Positions 17,215 to 26,126 of a DNA stretch of 64,000 nt are shown one piece after another. Position 1 is the stretch's first letter. The number at the start of each line of letters is the position of its first letter. The stretch comes from Candidatus Hydrogenedens sp. (lineage in GTDB: Bacteria; Hydrogenedentota; Hydrogenedentia; Hydrogenedentales; Hydrogenedentaceae), in assembly GCA_035361075.1 (NCBI GenBank), contig DAOSBX010000013.1, forward strand, positions 1 to 64,000, given 5' to 3'. A program made the translations under genes and the position numbers. The notes under the pieces were generated by a model. The model saw nothing but the letters and a program-made list of their open reading frames with translations, was not told the origin of the DNA and ran no database searches.

Positions 17215-18492
17215 ATGAAATGTATCCTAAAATCTATTTTCCTATTATTTTTACACCTTTCAATTATTGGTTATACAGATGTGATCATTGGCAATAGTTA
17301 TATATTATCCCAATCGGGTGCATATTGTTGGTTTCAGGATCCACGTGCCGTATTTGTAGAAGGGAAATTTCTTAGAACCTACGTCGGTTGGGTAACTGCA
17401 GATGGTAAACTACAAGTAGGTTATTATGACCATAAAAGTAGAGAAATAAAAGTATATACCATAAGGGAAGATTGGGACATTGACGACCATAACGTCCCCT
17501 CTTTTCTTGTCCTACCTGACTTGAGGTTAATGATTTTCTATGCAAAGCATAATAAGGAAAATCTATATGCCCGCAGGACACTCCGCCCTGAGGATATTTC
17601 TGAATGGGAAAGCGAAATCATCGTTTCCAACATGAGTAAAGTTACGTACAGTCACCCCGTATTTTTAGCTAAAGAAAACCGATATTATGTTTTCTGGCGA
17701 GGTGAAAGTTGGAAACCTACCTTTGCTACGTCTGTAGACGGGATACACTGGTCAGAACCTAACATTTTATTCCAAGATAAAGGGAAAGAATCAAAGGATA
17801 TTCGACCTTATCTTAAAGTAGTTTCTGACAATAAAAAAACGATACATTTTGCATTTACAGATGGACATCCAAGAAACGAGCCTCTCAATTCTGTTTATTA
17901 TGCCTTCTATAAAGAAGGGAGTCTTTACCGTGCGAATGGGGAAAAAATTGGAGCAATGGATAATCTGCCAGTGCCTCATTCCGCTTGTGATAGGGTCTAT
18001 GATGCTAAGACAACAGGGGCTCGGGCTTGGGTTTGGGATATTGCACTAAATAAGAAGGGGAACCCAGTGATTGTATATACACGATTACCAGAAGAGACGA
18101 AACATTATTATCATTATGCTTTCTGGAATGGTACACAGTGGGAAGACCATGAAATAACTCTTGCTGGACCGTGGTTTCCCGAAACTCCAACAGGGAAAAA
18201 GGAAACGGAACCCCACTATTCTGGGGGAATTTCTTTAAATCACGCAAACCCTAACGAAGTGTATTTGTCGAGAAAAGTAGGTGAATTTTTTGAAATCGAA
18301 CGATGGCGTACTGAAGATGGGGGTAAAACGTGGACGACAAAGTCAATAACGACAAATTCGTCTTGTATCAACGTTAGGCCTATTGTGCCTTGGGGCTATA
18401 ATAAAGAGGTAAGCCATATCATCTGGATGCGCGGACATTATAAAAGTTACACCCAATTTAATACTGCTATTGTTTGTTGGTTTGACGAATAA
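17215..18492 (+). CDS. Secreted BNR_4-family beta-propeller protein
   Basis: This 425-residue protein has an N-terminal signal peptide (about 1-20, hydrophobic core IFLLFLHLSIIG). The mature start has GAYCWFQDPRAV, the signature of the BNR_4 family, followed by repeated propeller blades with SWDGIHW-like and TEDGGKTWTTK Asp-box motifs. BNR_4 folds include ulvan and related polysaccharide lyases as well as non-enzymatic members. A lyase role is possible but catalytic residues could not be assigned. AAGGAAAG precedes the ATG. It appears monocistronic. Confidence 0.8.
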   Translation: MKCILKSIFLLFLHLSIIGYTDVIIGNSYILSQSGAYCWFQDPRAVFVEGKFLRTYVGWVTADGKLQVGYYDHKSREIKVYTIREDWDIDDHNVPSFLVLPDLRLMIFYAKHNKENLYARRTLRPEDISEWESEIIVSNMSKVTYSHPVFLAKENRYYVFWRGESWKPTFATSVDGIHWSEPNILFQDKGKESKDIRPYLKVVSDNKKTIHFAFTDGHPRNEPLNSVYYAFYKEGSLYRANGEKIGAMDNLPVPHSACDRVYDAKTTGARAWVWDIALNKKGNPVIVYTRLPEETKHYYHYAFWNGTQWEDHEITLAGPWFPETPTGKKETEPHYSGGISLNHANPNEVYLSRKVGEFFEIERWRTEDGGKTWTTKSITTNSSCINVRPIVPWGYNKEVSHIIWMRGHYKSYTQFNTAIVCWFDE

Positions 18493-18572
18493 AGATGCAT
18501 GTAGGTCAGTGTCAAACTTAAGAATAATATTATCGTTTTTAATCATATCTATGGTTATGTTACTCGGGTAGT

Positions 18573-18601
18573 TTGACTTGTTAACAGGCTCTTGATATAC
18601 T
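18573..18601 (+). promoter_or_regulatory. Sigma-70-type promoter for the YegD-like gene
   Basis: TTGACT (18573-18578) and TATACT (18596-18601) are separated by exactly 17 bp, close to the sigma-70 consensus. The predicted start of transcription is about 40 bp before the TTG start codon of the downstream gene. This is the best promoter match noted in the window. Confidence 0.72.
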
Positions 18602-18647
18602 TTTTAATTTTACAAATTATTAAAAACAAAGATAAGGGGATATATAT

Positions 18648-20072
18648 TTGGGAAATTCTATAGTAACCTGCGGGATTGATTATGGTACGACTAATACCAG
18701 TGTTGCTATTGTAGATGAAAAAGGCAAAGAACATGTTTTAGATTTAGATGAAGATAATGACCCTTCCACATCTCTTCCTTCATTGGTCTATATAGGTTCA
18801 GATGGGGCTATTTTTACAGGGAGAAAAGCGGCCAATATTTTTATTGAGCGAAATGTCGGTCGGGAGGTTATCTTAAAATCGGAAGAGACGGGCATAGAAG
18901 TGTCTGTTATAAGTCGTGGTGAGCCCGATAAAAGCGAGTTCTACAATCCAAATTTAACTGACCCTGACCTACTGGAATCTATCTCGATTAGAACACAGGT
19001 AGATGTTAACCTGCCAGGCCGTTTATTTCAGTCCTTGAAAACACAATTGAAATATGTGAATTTTAAGGGGACAGATGTCTTCGGTAAACACTACCAAATT
19101 GAGGAATTGGTATCGTTAATACTAAAACGATGCAAACAAAAAGCAGAAGAGGCATTAAAAGCACCTATTGATGTCGCGGTTGTGGGAAGACCCGTTCATT
19201 TTTCGATGAATGAATTTGAAGATGAAATAGCAGAACGACGCCTTCGGAATGCAGGTTTAATTGCAGGTTTTAGTGACGTCGTTTTCTTCTATGAACCTGT
19301 TGCCGCCTCTGTAGAGTATATTAGCACCTCGGAAACCGAAGAGAAGATTGTTATGGTTGTAGATATTGGTGGGGGGACTTGTGATGTGTGTATCATGAAA
19401 TTTGAGTCTGCGGATACAGTGGAAGAGCGGTTGAAACGAAGTCAAGTATTGGCTGTATCTGGTGATACGGTTGCTGGCGATATGATTGATAAAGAAATTA
19501 TAAGGAAACGACTTTTCAGCTACTTTGGAAGTAATGCCCGCTATGGACCTACCCGTTTACCTCTCCCAAAAAATATTTTGAACGTTGTTCTGGATTGGCA
19601 GAATCTATACCGCTTGAATACAGAGGAAACCATAAATTGGCTTATTGCAGTAGAAACATTTAGCGACCAACCTGAGGCTATCCGAGCCTTGCGAATGTTA
19701 ATTCAAAAAAACTGCGGTTATCCATTATCGCTTGCTGTTGAGAATGCAAAAAAAAGACTAAGTTTTTTTGAAGAATCCATGATCCAATTTCAGTATGATG
19801 AATTGTTTATACAGGAGATGATTAACAGAAGCGAATTTAAAACTATTATCGAGGATATATTAGAGCAAATACAGGAATTACTTATTGAGGCAGAAGATAA
19901 AGCAGGAGTGAAACCAGAACAGATTCACCTTGTTCTAACTACTGGCGGGACATGTCTAATTCCAGCAATTCAACAAATGTTAAAGGAACGTTATAGCCCA
20001 GAAAAAATTGTCCTTCGTGACACATTTACCAGTGTAGCCCGTGGATTAGCGGTGGTTAGCCGTTATCTATAA
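18648..20072 (+). CDS. Hsp70-family ATPase, YegD-like
   Basis: This 474-residue cytoplasmic protein is an actin/Hsp70-fold ATPase without a C-terminal substrate-binding domain, like YegD. Phosphate 1 motif GIDYGTTNTSVAIV lies at residues 9-22. Phosphate 2 is VVDIGGGTCDVCIM (about 242-255), and the adenosine motif is LTTGGTCLIPAI near 425-436. Translation starts at TTG, 7 nt after AAGGGGA (18634-18640). YegD proteins are uncharacterised chaperone relatives. The next gene, a membrane protein, is 46 bp downstream and probably in the same transcript. Confidence 0.87.
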   Translation: MGNSIVTCGIDYGTTNTSVAIVDEKGKEHVLDLDEDNDPSTSLPSLVYIGSDGAIFTGRKAANIFIERNVGREVILKSEETGIEVSVISRGEPDKSEFYNPNLTDPDLLESISIRTQVDVNLPGRLFQSLKTQLKYVNFKGTDVFGKHYQIEELVSLILKRCKQKAEEALKAPIDVAVVGRPVHFSMNEFEDEIAERRLRNAGLIAGFSDVVFFYEPVAASVEYISTSETEEKIVMVVDIGGGTCDVCIMKFESADTVEERLKRSQVLAVSGDTVAGDMIDKEIIRKRLFSYFGSNARYGPTRLPLPKNILNVVLDWQNLYRLNTEETINWLIAVETFSDQPEAIRALRMLIQKNCGYPLSLAVENAKKRLSFFEESMIQFQYDELFIQEMINRSEFKTIIEDILEQIQELLIEAEDKAGVKPEQIHLVLTTGGTCLIPAIQQMLKERYSPEKIVLRDTFTSVARGLAVVSRYL

Positions 20073-20118
20073 ATCAATTTCAATATTTTTAAATCTAAAC
20101 ATCAATTGAGGTCTTTAA

Positions 20119-21492
20119 ATGAACATGCCCGATGCACACACCACTACAAAGGTTCGTTTAATTCAAACAACTGCAGGCGATTGGGAGCGAGAACGATATT
20201 CACGGAAACAAAATTTTATTGAAGCCATGACTGTTATGCTCGTTATTTTATGTGCCTTGTGGCTTGTGGCTTATCCATTTGGGGTTGTTTTACAAATTAA
20301 GTCCATAAATGTATTAGTAAATCTTCTATTAGTTTTTGGGGGTGCTTATTTGCTATTAGTAGCACCTGCTGTACATAAAGACACAACACAATCGTGGGGA
20401 TTGGGTAATCCAATGCAGTATTGGCGACTTGTATCTACAGGTTCTGTATACCGACGAATAGCAATTATTGTTATCTCACTAATCGTTTTCGTTGGATTAA
20501 ATATTATCAATTACCAACAATGGTACCATGTAGCACGGTTTTTCCAACTCCAGGTAATAATTCGTTTCTTTGGTTTTCAGGTAGACGTATATAAACTTCC
20601 GACACAGTTTCCTGGTGTGATATTCGTACTTGTGTTTGGAAGTGTCATCTCATTCTTAATCACGTTTTGTGCTATCCGATACGACAATTTTCATACTGCC
20701 TTTCGCACTGCAATGATTGTATCCCTTCCATTGTTATTTGTTATCTTTATTTCTGCGTATATTCAACGTGGTTCGTCAGCCTTTGAGCATTTAAGCGTAT
20801 CGCAATGGGCTTTGGGTGTGTTTGGGTATGTTTTTTGGGGTTTTGTCCAACAGTTGTTGTTTAGTTCCTACTTCGGCACACGATTTCGCAAAGCGTTTGC
20901 TCCTTCCACACATTCCGAAAACGTGATCACTGGAAAAAAGCAGTTAATTAAAACATTATATTTTGGGATATTAGGTGCTTTAGGAGCCATTGCCTTTGCT
21001 TTTATAAGTATATCCATTGCTTATGGACCAGAGGCGATTCCTTCACCGTCTATCTGGGCACGCCTTGCTCTATGGTTGGCAGTCTTCTTTTTCCCTATGG
21101 GGCTTGTCTATGGATATTTTTATTGTAGGGATAAAAAAAGGATGTTGGTAGCGACATTAAGTGCATCATGCTTCGGAATGATTCACATCGATTCTTACGG
21201 ACTGGTGGCTGCAACATGGATTTTAGGGATTGTATTAGTCTATGTTTTTATGGAAGATAGAAATCGTAATCTTGTGGCCCTGGGTTTTATCCATGGATTG
21301 TTAGGGAGCACTTTAGGTACTCTGTTTTCAAAAAGTAATGCTGGCGTTTTAGAAATTGATTATTCTGTGGGTCCCTGGAATGTGGAAAATCCCACTTGGG
21401 GCACAATGATTATACCTGTTGTTGTTATCCTTATTTATATTACGATTTTAGTAGCGTATTTGAAAAAAGCACCTGAAGCACACGAAGGATAA
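20119..21492 (+). CDS. CPBP-like multipass membrane protein with altered active site
   Basis: This 457-residue integral membrane protein has about 10 hydrophobic segments. The C-terminal part resembles CPBP (CAAX protease and bacteriocin-processing) intramembrane proteases. FGMIH (F352, H356) matches the FxxxH motif and FIHGLLGS (H392) the third histidine motif. The first motif, normally EExxxR, reads QQLLFS (Q244, Q245, S249), so both glutamates and the arginine are missing. It may therefore be a non-catalytic member, or the homology may be only architectural. It follows the YegD-like gene and may act with it. Confidence 0.6.
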   Translation: MNMPDAHTTTKVRLIQTTAGDWERERYSRKQNFIEAMTVMLVILCALWLVAYPFGVVLQIKSINVLVNLLLVFGGAYLLLVAPAVHKDTTQSWGLGNPMQYWRLVSTGSVYRRIAIIVISLIVFVGLNIINYQQWYHVARFFQLQVIIRFFGFQVDVYKLPTQFPGVIFVLVFGSVISFLITFCAIRYDNFHTAFRTAMIVSLPLLFVIFISAYIQRGSSAFEHLSVSQWALGVFGYVFWGFVQQLLFSSYFGTRFRKAFAPSTHSENVITGKKQLIKTLYFGILGALGAIAFAFISISIAYGPEAIPSPSIWARLALWLAVFFFPMGLVYGYFYCRDKKRMLVATLSASCFGMIHIDSYGLVAATWILGIVLVYVFMEDRNRNLVALGFIHGLLGSTLGTLFSKSNAGVLEIDYSVGPWNVENPTWGTMIIPVVVILIYITILVAYLKKAPEAHEG

Positions 21493-21549
21493 CACCAAGC
21501 TTATCTAATTGCTCTTTTCTAACATATTTGAGATAGTCTGGAAAACTAT

Positions 21550-22329
21550 TTATTGCTTTGGCAATTCAACTGTATTTGTGTCAGTTTGCTCTTCCGCAGG
21601 TTTAATCTCTAACAGTTCTACCTCAAATTGAAGTAAGGCATTTGGTGGGATACGTTGATTTCCATCTTTGCCATAAGCGAGATTTGGCGGGATGTAAAGC
21701 ATCCATTTCGAACCTACAGGCATAAGTTGTAAGGCTTCAACCCAACCTTTAATAACACGGTTTAGAGGGAATGTTGCAGGTTCACCACGGTCATAAGAAC
21801 TATCAAACTGAGTACCATCCATTAAGGTTCCTTTGTAATGAACAGTTACCGTGTCCGTTTCTTTCGGTTTCGGTCCTGTTCCTTCTTTTAAAACCTTATA
21901 TTGAAGCCCACTTGGAAGAGTGACGACACCTTCCTTTGTTTTATTTTCTTCTAAAAACTTATTTGCTTCCTGCTCATTCTTCACTGCTTCTTCTTCTCGT
22001 TTCTTCATCTGGGCGTTCATTAAGTTCTGCTGGAAAGAACGGATACAATTTTGCATCTCTTCCTCAGTCATCGCTATTTCTTTGTTTTCTAAAACATCGT
22101 TGATGGCTCGAACTAACATATCTAAGTTTGGTTTTGTATCTAACATCTGGAATGTTTTTGCAACATTAACACCTAAGGTATAACAAAGTTTGTCCACATC
22201 TGTTTCAAATTTTGGCTTTTCCGATTTCGGCTCATCTTGAGCTAATACTAAACCACTGAACAACATAGCAACACATAGAACAACACTTGAAACAATCATT
22301 AAACACTTACTTTTTTCCGACATTAACAT
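21550..22329 (-). CDS. Exported FKBP-type peptidyl-prolyl isomerase
   Basis: It assists folding of exported proteins by isomerising X-Pro bonds. The 259-residue protein has a signal peptide (about 1-30, ending LVLAQ), an FKBP_N helical dimerisation domain (about 45-130) and a C-terminal FKBP domain (about 135-245). The latter has VTVHYKGTLMDGTQFDSSYDRG split across strand and loop, FPLNRVIKGWVEAL and PPNLAYG. The layout matches Mip/FkpA proteins. AAAGGAG is 8 nt before the first ATG. It converges on the CPBP-like gene. Confidence 0.94.
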   Translation of the reverse strand: MLMSEKSKCLMIVSSVVLCVAMLFSGLVLAQDEPKSEKPKFETDVDKLCYTLGVNVAKTFQMLDTKPNLDMLVRAINDVLENKEIAMTEEEMQNCIRSFQQNLMNAQMKKREEEAVKNEQEANKFLEENKTKEGVVTLPSGLQYKVLKEGTGPKPKETDTVTVHYKGTLMDGTQFDSSYDRGEPATFPLNRVIKGWVEALQLMPVGSKWMLYIPPNLAYGKDGNQRIPPNALLQFEVELLEIKPAEEQTDTNTVELPKQ

Positions 22330-22702
22330 GTAGTTATCTCCTTTAAAATGGCTTATTTTTAAATTTACTGGGAAGTCTCAACCATAAACGAAACAGCCCA
22401 ATTTTACATTAGCATACTCCTAATCCCATGCAGAAATCAAATCCTTCATTTTTGGGTTCATTTTGTAATGTGTGTAATGTAAATGCTAAATAAATATTAA
22501 GAGGATAAAACGAGTTATTTCAGAATTCAAAAATAAAGGAATTACTTAACAATTTATGTGGAGTTTTAAAAAGATATATCTTCTGCTGTCACGAATATGA
22601 AATTATGAAAGTGATAAAATCAAGATGATTTGTTTTTGTGGTTTTTGTTAAACTTTATTTGGAATAGTTAGAATAATAATAAATATTAACAAGGAGTTGT
22701 TT
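22330..22702. other. Divergent intergenic region, FKBP / enoyl-CoA hydratase
   Basis: This AT-rich 373-bp gap holds the two divergent leaders. On the plus strand a promoter-like pair lies near its right end (listed separately). The rest shows no reading frame with a ribosome-binding site, no RNA gene and no clear hairpin. Confidence 0.5.
22645..22674 (+). promoter_or_regulatory. Probable promoter for enoyl-CoA hydratase
   Basis: TTGTTA (22645-22650) and TAGAAT (22669-22674) are separated by 18 bp and lie about 30 bp upstream of the ATG. AT-richness makes chance matches likely, so confidence is limited. Confidence 0.42.
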
Positions 22703-23485
22703 ATGAGTTATCAGTTTTTAATTACTGAAAAGGTTAATTCCTGTTTTTGGATTACATTAAATCGGCCTAAGGTTAATGCTCTATCCCGTGAGTTGTTGGC
22801 TGAAATTTATCATGCGATTGAAGAAGCAGAGACAAGTCCTGATATTAAGGTTGTAATAATTACGGGAGGAGAAAGTAAGTTTTTTGCAGCTGGGGCAGAT
22901 ATTCCAACCATTGCTCAGGATTTAGATGACCCGATGGGAGAAGGGAAAATGTTATCCCAAGGAATTAAAACGATGAATCGGATAGAGGCATGCTTAAAAC
23001 CTGTTATTGCGGTAGTAAATGGCTTTGCATTAGGTGGTGGATGCGAACTTGCATTAGCATGTCATATCCGTATAGCTTCGACCAATGCTAATTTTGGACA
23101 GCCAGAGATTAACTTAGGTATTATCCCTGGTTGGGGTGGAACGTTCCGATTACCACGGGTTATTGGAGAAGGAAGAGCAATGGATTTATTGTTAACAGGT
23201 AGAAGTATCACAGCAGATGAGGCTCTAAAATATGGGTTAATTACTAAATTGGTAGCCCCTGAAGAACTAAAGAAAACTGCACTGGAATTAGCAGACCTTC
23301 TTGCCAGCAAGCCTCCTGTTTGTATCCGCCAACTTATTAAGTTACAGCAAAAGCGTATAGCAGACCCTGCCCATGCTTGTGAACTTGAGAAATTAGCCTT
23401 TGAACGATGTGCCAAAACGACAGATGCTCGTGAGGGAATTGAAGCCTTCTTAAATAAGAGACAGCCTCAATATAAGGGTCGATAA
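22703..23485 (+). CDS. Enoyl-CoA hydratase/isomerase family protein
   Basis: This 260-residue crotonase-fold enzyme is probably in fatty-acid or acyl-CoA metabolism. The CoA/oxyanion motif is AAGADIPTIAQD near 62-72. GFALGGGCELALACHIRIA near 105-123 is the second oxyanion-hole segment, and ANFGQPEINLGIIPGWGGT carries the catalytic-glutamate region (two glutamates at E in CEL and PEI). I place the start at ATG 22703, 6 nt after AAGGAG. An in-frame TTG at 22697 directly abuts that site and is too close. No beta-oxidation partners are adjacent, so the exact substrate is open. Confidence 0.93.
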   Translation: MSYQFLITEKVNSCFWITLNRPKVNALSRELLAEIYHAIEEAETSPDIKVVIITGGESKFFAAGADIPTIAQDLDDPMGEGKMLSQGIKTMNRIEACLKPVIAVVNGFALGGGCELALACHIRIASTNANFGQPEINLGIIPGWGGTFRLPRVIGEGRAMDLLLTGRSITADEALKYGLITKLVAPEELKKTALELADLLASKPPVCIRQLIKLQQKRIADPAHACELEKLAFERCAKTTDAREGIEAFLNKRQPQYKGR

Positions 23486-23651
23486 AAAGAAGTTAAGAAT
23501 ATTATAATTTCATCTTTCCATTACATTATATTGCTATTTGTGCTGATTTGTGTTAGATATAATTAAAAATACAAATTATATATAACGCTATTCTGATACG
23601 GTATTAAAATAAAATGATATATTTATAATATCTGTAAATTTATTTATTGGT

Positions 23652-23670
23652 AAGGACATTTGTCCTTTTT
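23652..23670 (+). terminator. Weak hairpin with U-run
   Basis: AAGGAC pairs with GTCCTT around a 4-nt loop, followed by TTT. It lies 166 bp downstream of the enoyl-CoA hydratase gene and 67 bp before the ceramidase-C45 fusion gene. It may end the first transcript or act as a leader element of the second. Confidence 0.45.
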
Positions 23671-23736
23671 GTTTGTTCAGTCGATTCTTAATGATAGGTA
23701 GTGCTAAAATAGGAAAGTAAACCCTGAGACCGAAAG

Positions 23737-26118
23737 ATGAAAAATTATTATTGGAAGCTTTTTTTATACGTCAAAAAAATTTTTTTGTGCATTACCATAC
23801 TTCTAATTCTAATCTACCCATTGAAAGCATATCCCTTGAAAGCAGGGTCTGCCAAGGCGGAGATTACACCTGATTTAGGTGTGCCATTAAATGGGTATGG
23901 TGCACGGTTAGGGAAAGGTGCACGTGCCGTTCATGACCCACTCTGGGTACATGTCCTTTATTTGAATGATGACCAAACAGAGGTATTTATTGTATCGTTA
24001 GACCTTTGTGTTATTGACCGTGAACTTCGTGACCGCGTTATTGCAATGGCACCTGACAATATTTCACCTACAAACATTATCATGACCGCAACGCATACAC
24101 ATAATGGCTTTGGTGGAATGTGTAAGTATTACCCAATTCGATTTGTTTCAGGAAGATACATACCCGAACTAATTGAACGTACTGCACGAATTATTGCCCA
24201 AACCCTTCGAGAAGCGAAAAATAACGCAAAAAATGCAGTATTAGGATATGGGACTATCCAGCAGACAGATTTAACATGTAACCGACGCTATTCAGGTGGT
24301 CCTATGGACCCTCAAGTCGGTTTTATCGTTTCGGAAGATGCAAATGGGAATGAGATTGCTATTGTAGCGAATATGGCAGGTCACCCAACGTCTATTGGTG
24401 ATGAGGATTTTTTCTCCTTCTCTGCTGATTATCCAGGCTATTTTTATCGTGAAATAGAAAAATTAGCCAGTCCAGGATGTGTACCCCTATTTTTGAATGG
24501 AGCGGAAGGAAACCAAACTATTCAAGCACCAGAAAATACTTCAGGGTGGGCAAGAACAGAGAAGGTAGGTCAATTATTAGCCCAACGGATTTATGACGCT
24601 CAAAAGAGCATACCGTTTTCAGATGTAAAACTAAAATTCAATTCACAAGAAATTGATTTGCCCATGAGCATTGCTGAGTTTTTCCCAAAAAAAATAGTGT
24701 TCCAATCATTACAGATCAATGACCTCGCGATTTCTTTCTTTCCTGGTGAGCTATGTGTTGAATATGCACTTCAGTTAAGAGAACTTGCGATTATGGCAGG
24801 GTTCAAAGCCCATTTTACTGTGGGCTTGTCTAATGATTACCTTTTATATTTTGTGCCCAAGCACCTTTTATTTGACCGCACTTATGAAGCAGGGATGCAT
24901 TTCTTTGGACCGCAAGCGGAACAATGGGTTATTAATTCCTGTCTTAACGTATTAGGAGCGGAGCAGTTCAAACAGCAGATAGATAACACCACTCTACCTG
25001 AGAGAGAACAGACAGATATTGGGATAAGTATCATGCGGTTAACTGGAACACCTTACCAGAGAGGACTTACACGGGGAAGATTATATAAAGAGATTGTTCA
25101 GAAACGATATGAACAACTTATTTTATCCCCAGTAAAAGAAGGCAAATATCTGCCCGAAGAAGGATTATTATCTTCCTTGCCAACTTCATGGATTGATGCA
25201 AGTAGTATTATCCTACCAGCAATGGCTATTAGCATTCGTCCATGGGCTTCTATGGTGCATCCAGATGTAATTGAAGAGCTGACAGGTCTTTCTGACGGGA
25301 CAGAAGTAGCCTTCGATAAAATATGGCTTTTACAAAATGCACTCAATATAAAAACTGCCCAGACTTATAACCCATTATTTGACACGCCTTTATGCACTGC
25401 TATCGCAGTATTTGGAGAACGCGCTGGAGCAAAAGATTTATTGATAGGGCATACAATTGACTGGGCTGAAAGTGAAACGCCAACTGTTTTTTACCATCAA
25501 CCAAACGATGGTATTAAGTTTGTAGAAGTAAGTTTCCCATGGTTTTATGGTACCTTATGTGGGATGAATGAAGCAGGAATTGTACTATCAGTCACACGTG
25601 ATACGAGCAAATTGGATTTATCTGAGAAAAACCCAGGACCTGAATTTACATTGAAACATATCTTGTCAAAGTTAACAAACTTTGAAACTGTGATTAGTGA
25701 AGTAGAAAAAATAAAATTTCCAGCTGGGTATCACACTATCATTGCTGGTAAAAGCGCAAAAGGAAAATGGGTAGCCCAAACGTTCCCCTCACATCCTTCG
25801 GAAGATATTTCTACGGAGGCATTGAAAAATCAAGGTGTTGTATTGGGGTGTGGTTCATTAGTGTCTTCATCTGAAACTACAGTAAAGAGATATTCGATAT
25901 TACTTAAGAAGGTTGAGGAGGAGCGAATTATAAGTACGGACGAATTAAAAGCCATAATGACATTTTCTGATGAGGAGGACGTTTCACTTCCTCAGATATG
26001 GAATGAACAAAGTAGGTGCACTGTAATTTTTGAACCTACTGAAAAAAAGATATGGATAACGATAAGAAGAGATGATGGAAAACCATCAAGTTATATATCA
26101 ATGGAGTTAAACAACTAA
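23737..26118 (+). CDS. Neutral ceramidase-like / C45 Ntn-hydrolase fusion
   Basis: This exported 793-residue protein joins two amidohydrolase folds. After a signal or anchor (about 12-31), residues 35-420 match the neutral/alkaline non-lysosomal ceramidase N-terminal domain. Zinc-ligand candidates there are H120 and H122 in MTATHTHNG, and H216 in NMAGHPTS. Residues 430-785 match the C45 penicillin acyltransferase-like family: GTPYQRGLTRG at its start, candidate autocatalytic nucleophile C553 in TPLCTAIAVF, then GHTIDW and GMNEAGIVLS. C45 members self-cleave just before this cysteine. The canonical ceramidase nucleophilic serine is not obvious (GAEGNQ occurs where GDVSPN is expected). Substrate could be an N-acyl lipid or amide. 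Confidence 0.85.
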   Translation: MKNYYWKLFLYVKKIFLCITILLILIYPLKAYPLKAGSAKAEITPDLGVPLNGYGARLGKGARAVHDPLWVHVLYLNDDQTEVFIVSLDLCVIDRELRDRVIAMAPDNISPTNIIMTATHTHNGFGGMCKYYPIRFVSGRYIPELIERTARIIAQTLREAKNNAKNAVLGYGTIQQTDLTCNRRYSGGPMDPQVGFIVSEDANGNEIAIVANMAGHPTSIGDEDFFSFSADYPGYFYREIEKLASPGCVPLFLNGAEGNQTIQAPENTSGWARTEKVGQLLAQRIYDAQKSIPFSDVKLKFNSQEIDLPMSIAEFFPKKIVFQSLQINDLAISFFPGELCVEYALQLRELAIMAGFKAHFTVGLSNDYLLYFVPKHLLFDRTYEAGMHFFGPQAEQWVINSCLNVLGAEQFKQQIDNTTLPEREQTDIGISIMRLTGTPYQRGLTRGRLYKEIVQKRYEQLILSPVKEGKYLPEEGLLSSLPTSWIDASSIILPAMAISIRPWASMVHPDVIEELTGLSDGTEVAFDKIWLLQNALNIKTAQTYNPLFDTPLCTAIAVFGERAGAKDLLIGHTIDWAESETPTVFYHQPNDGIKFVEVSFPWFYGTLCGMNEAGIVLSVTRDTSKLDLSEKNPGPEFTLKHILSKLTNFETVISEVEKIKFPAGYHTIIAGKSAKGKWVAQTFPSHPSEDISTEALKNQGVVLGCGSLVSSSETTVKRYSILLKKVEEERIISTDELKAIMTFSDEEDVSLPQIWNEQSRCTVIFEPTEKKIWITIRRDDGKPSSYISMELNN

Positions 26119-26126
26119 AAACAGAT

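Noticed and set aside
22697..22702. Upstream TTG start for the enoyl-CoA hydratase
   Set aside because: It abuts AAGGAG directly, leaving no spacer; ATG 22703 has a normal 6-nt spacing.
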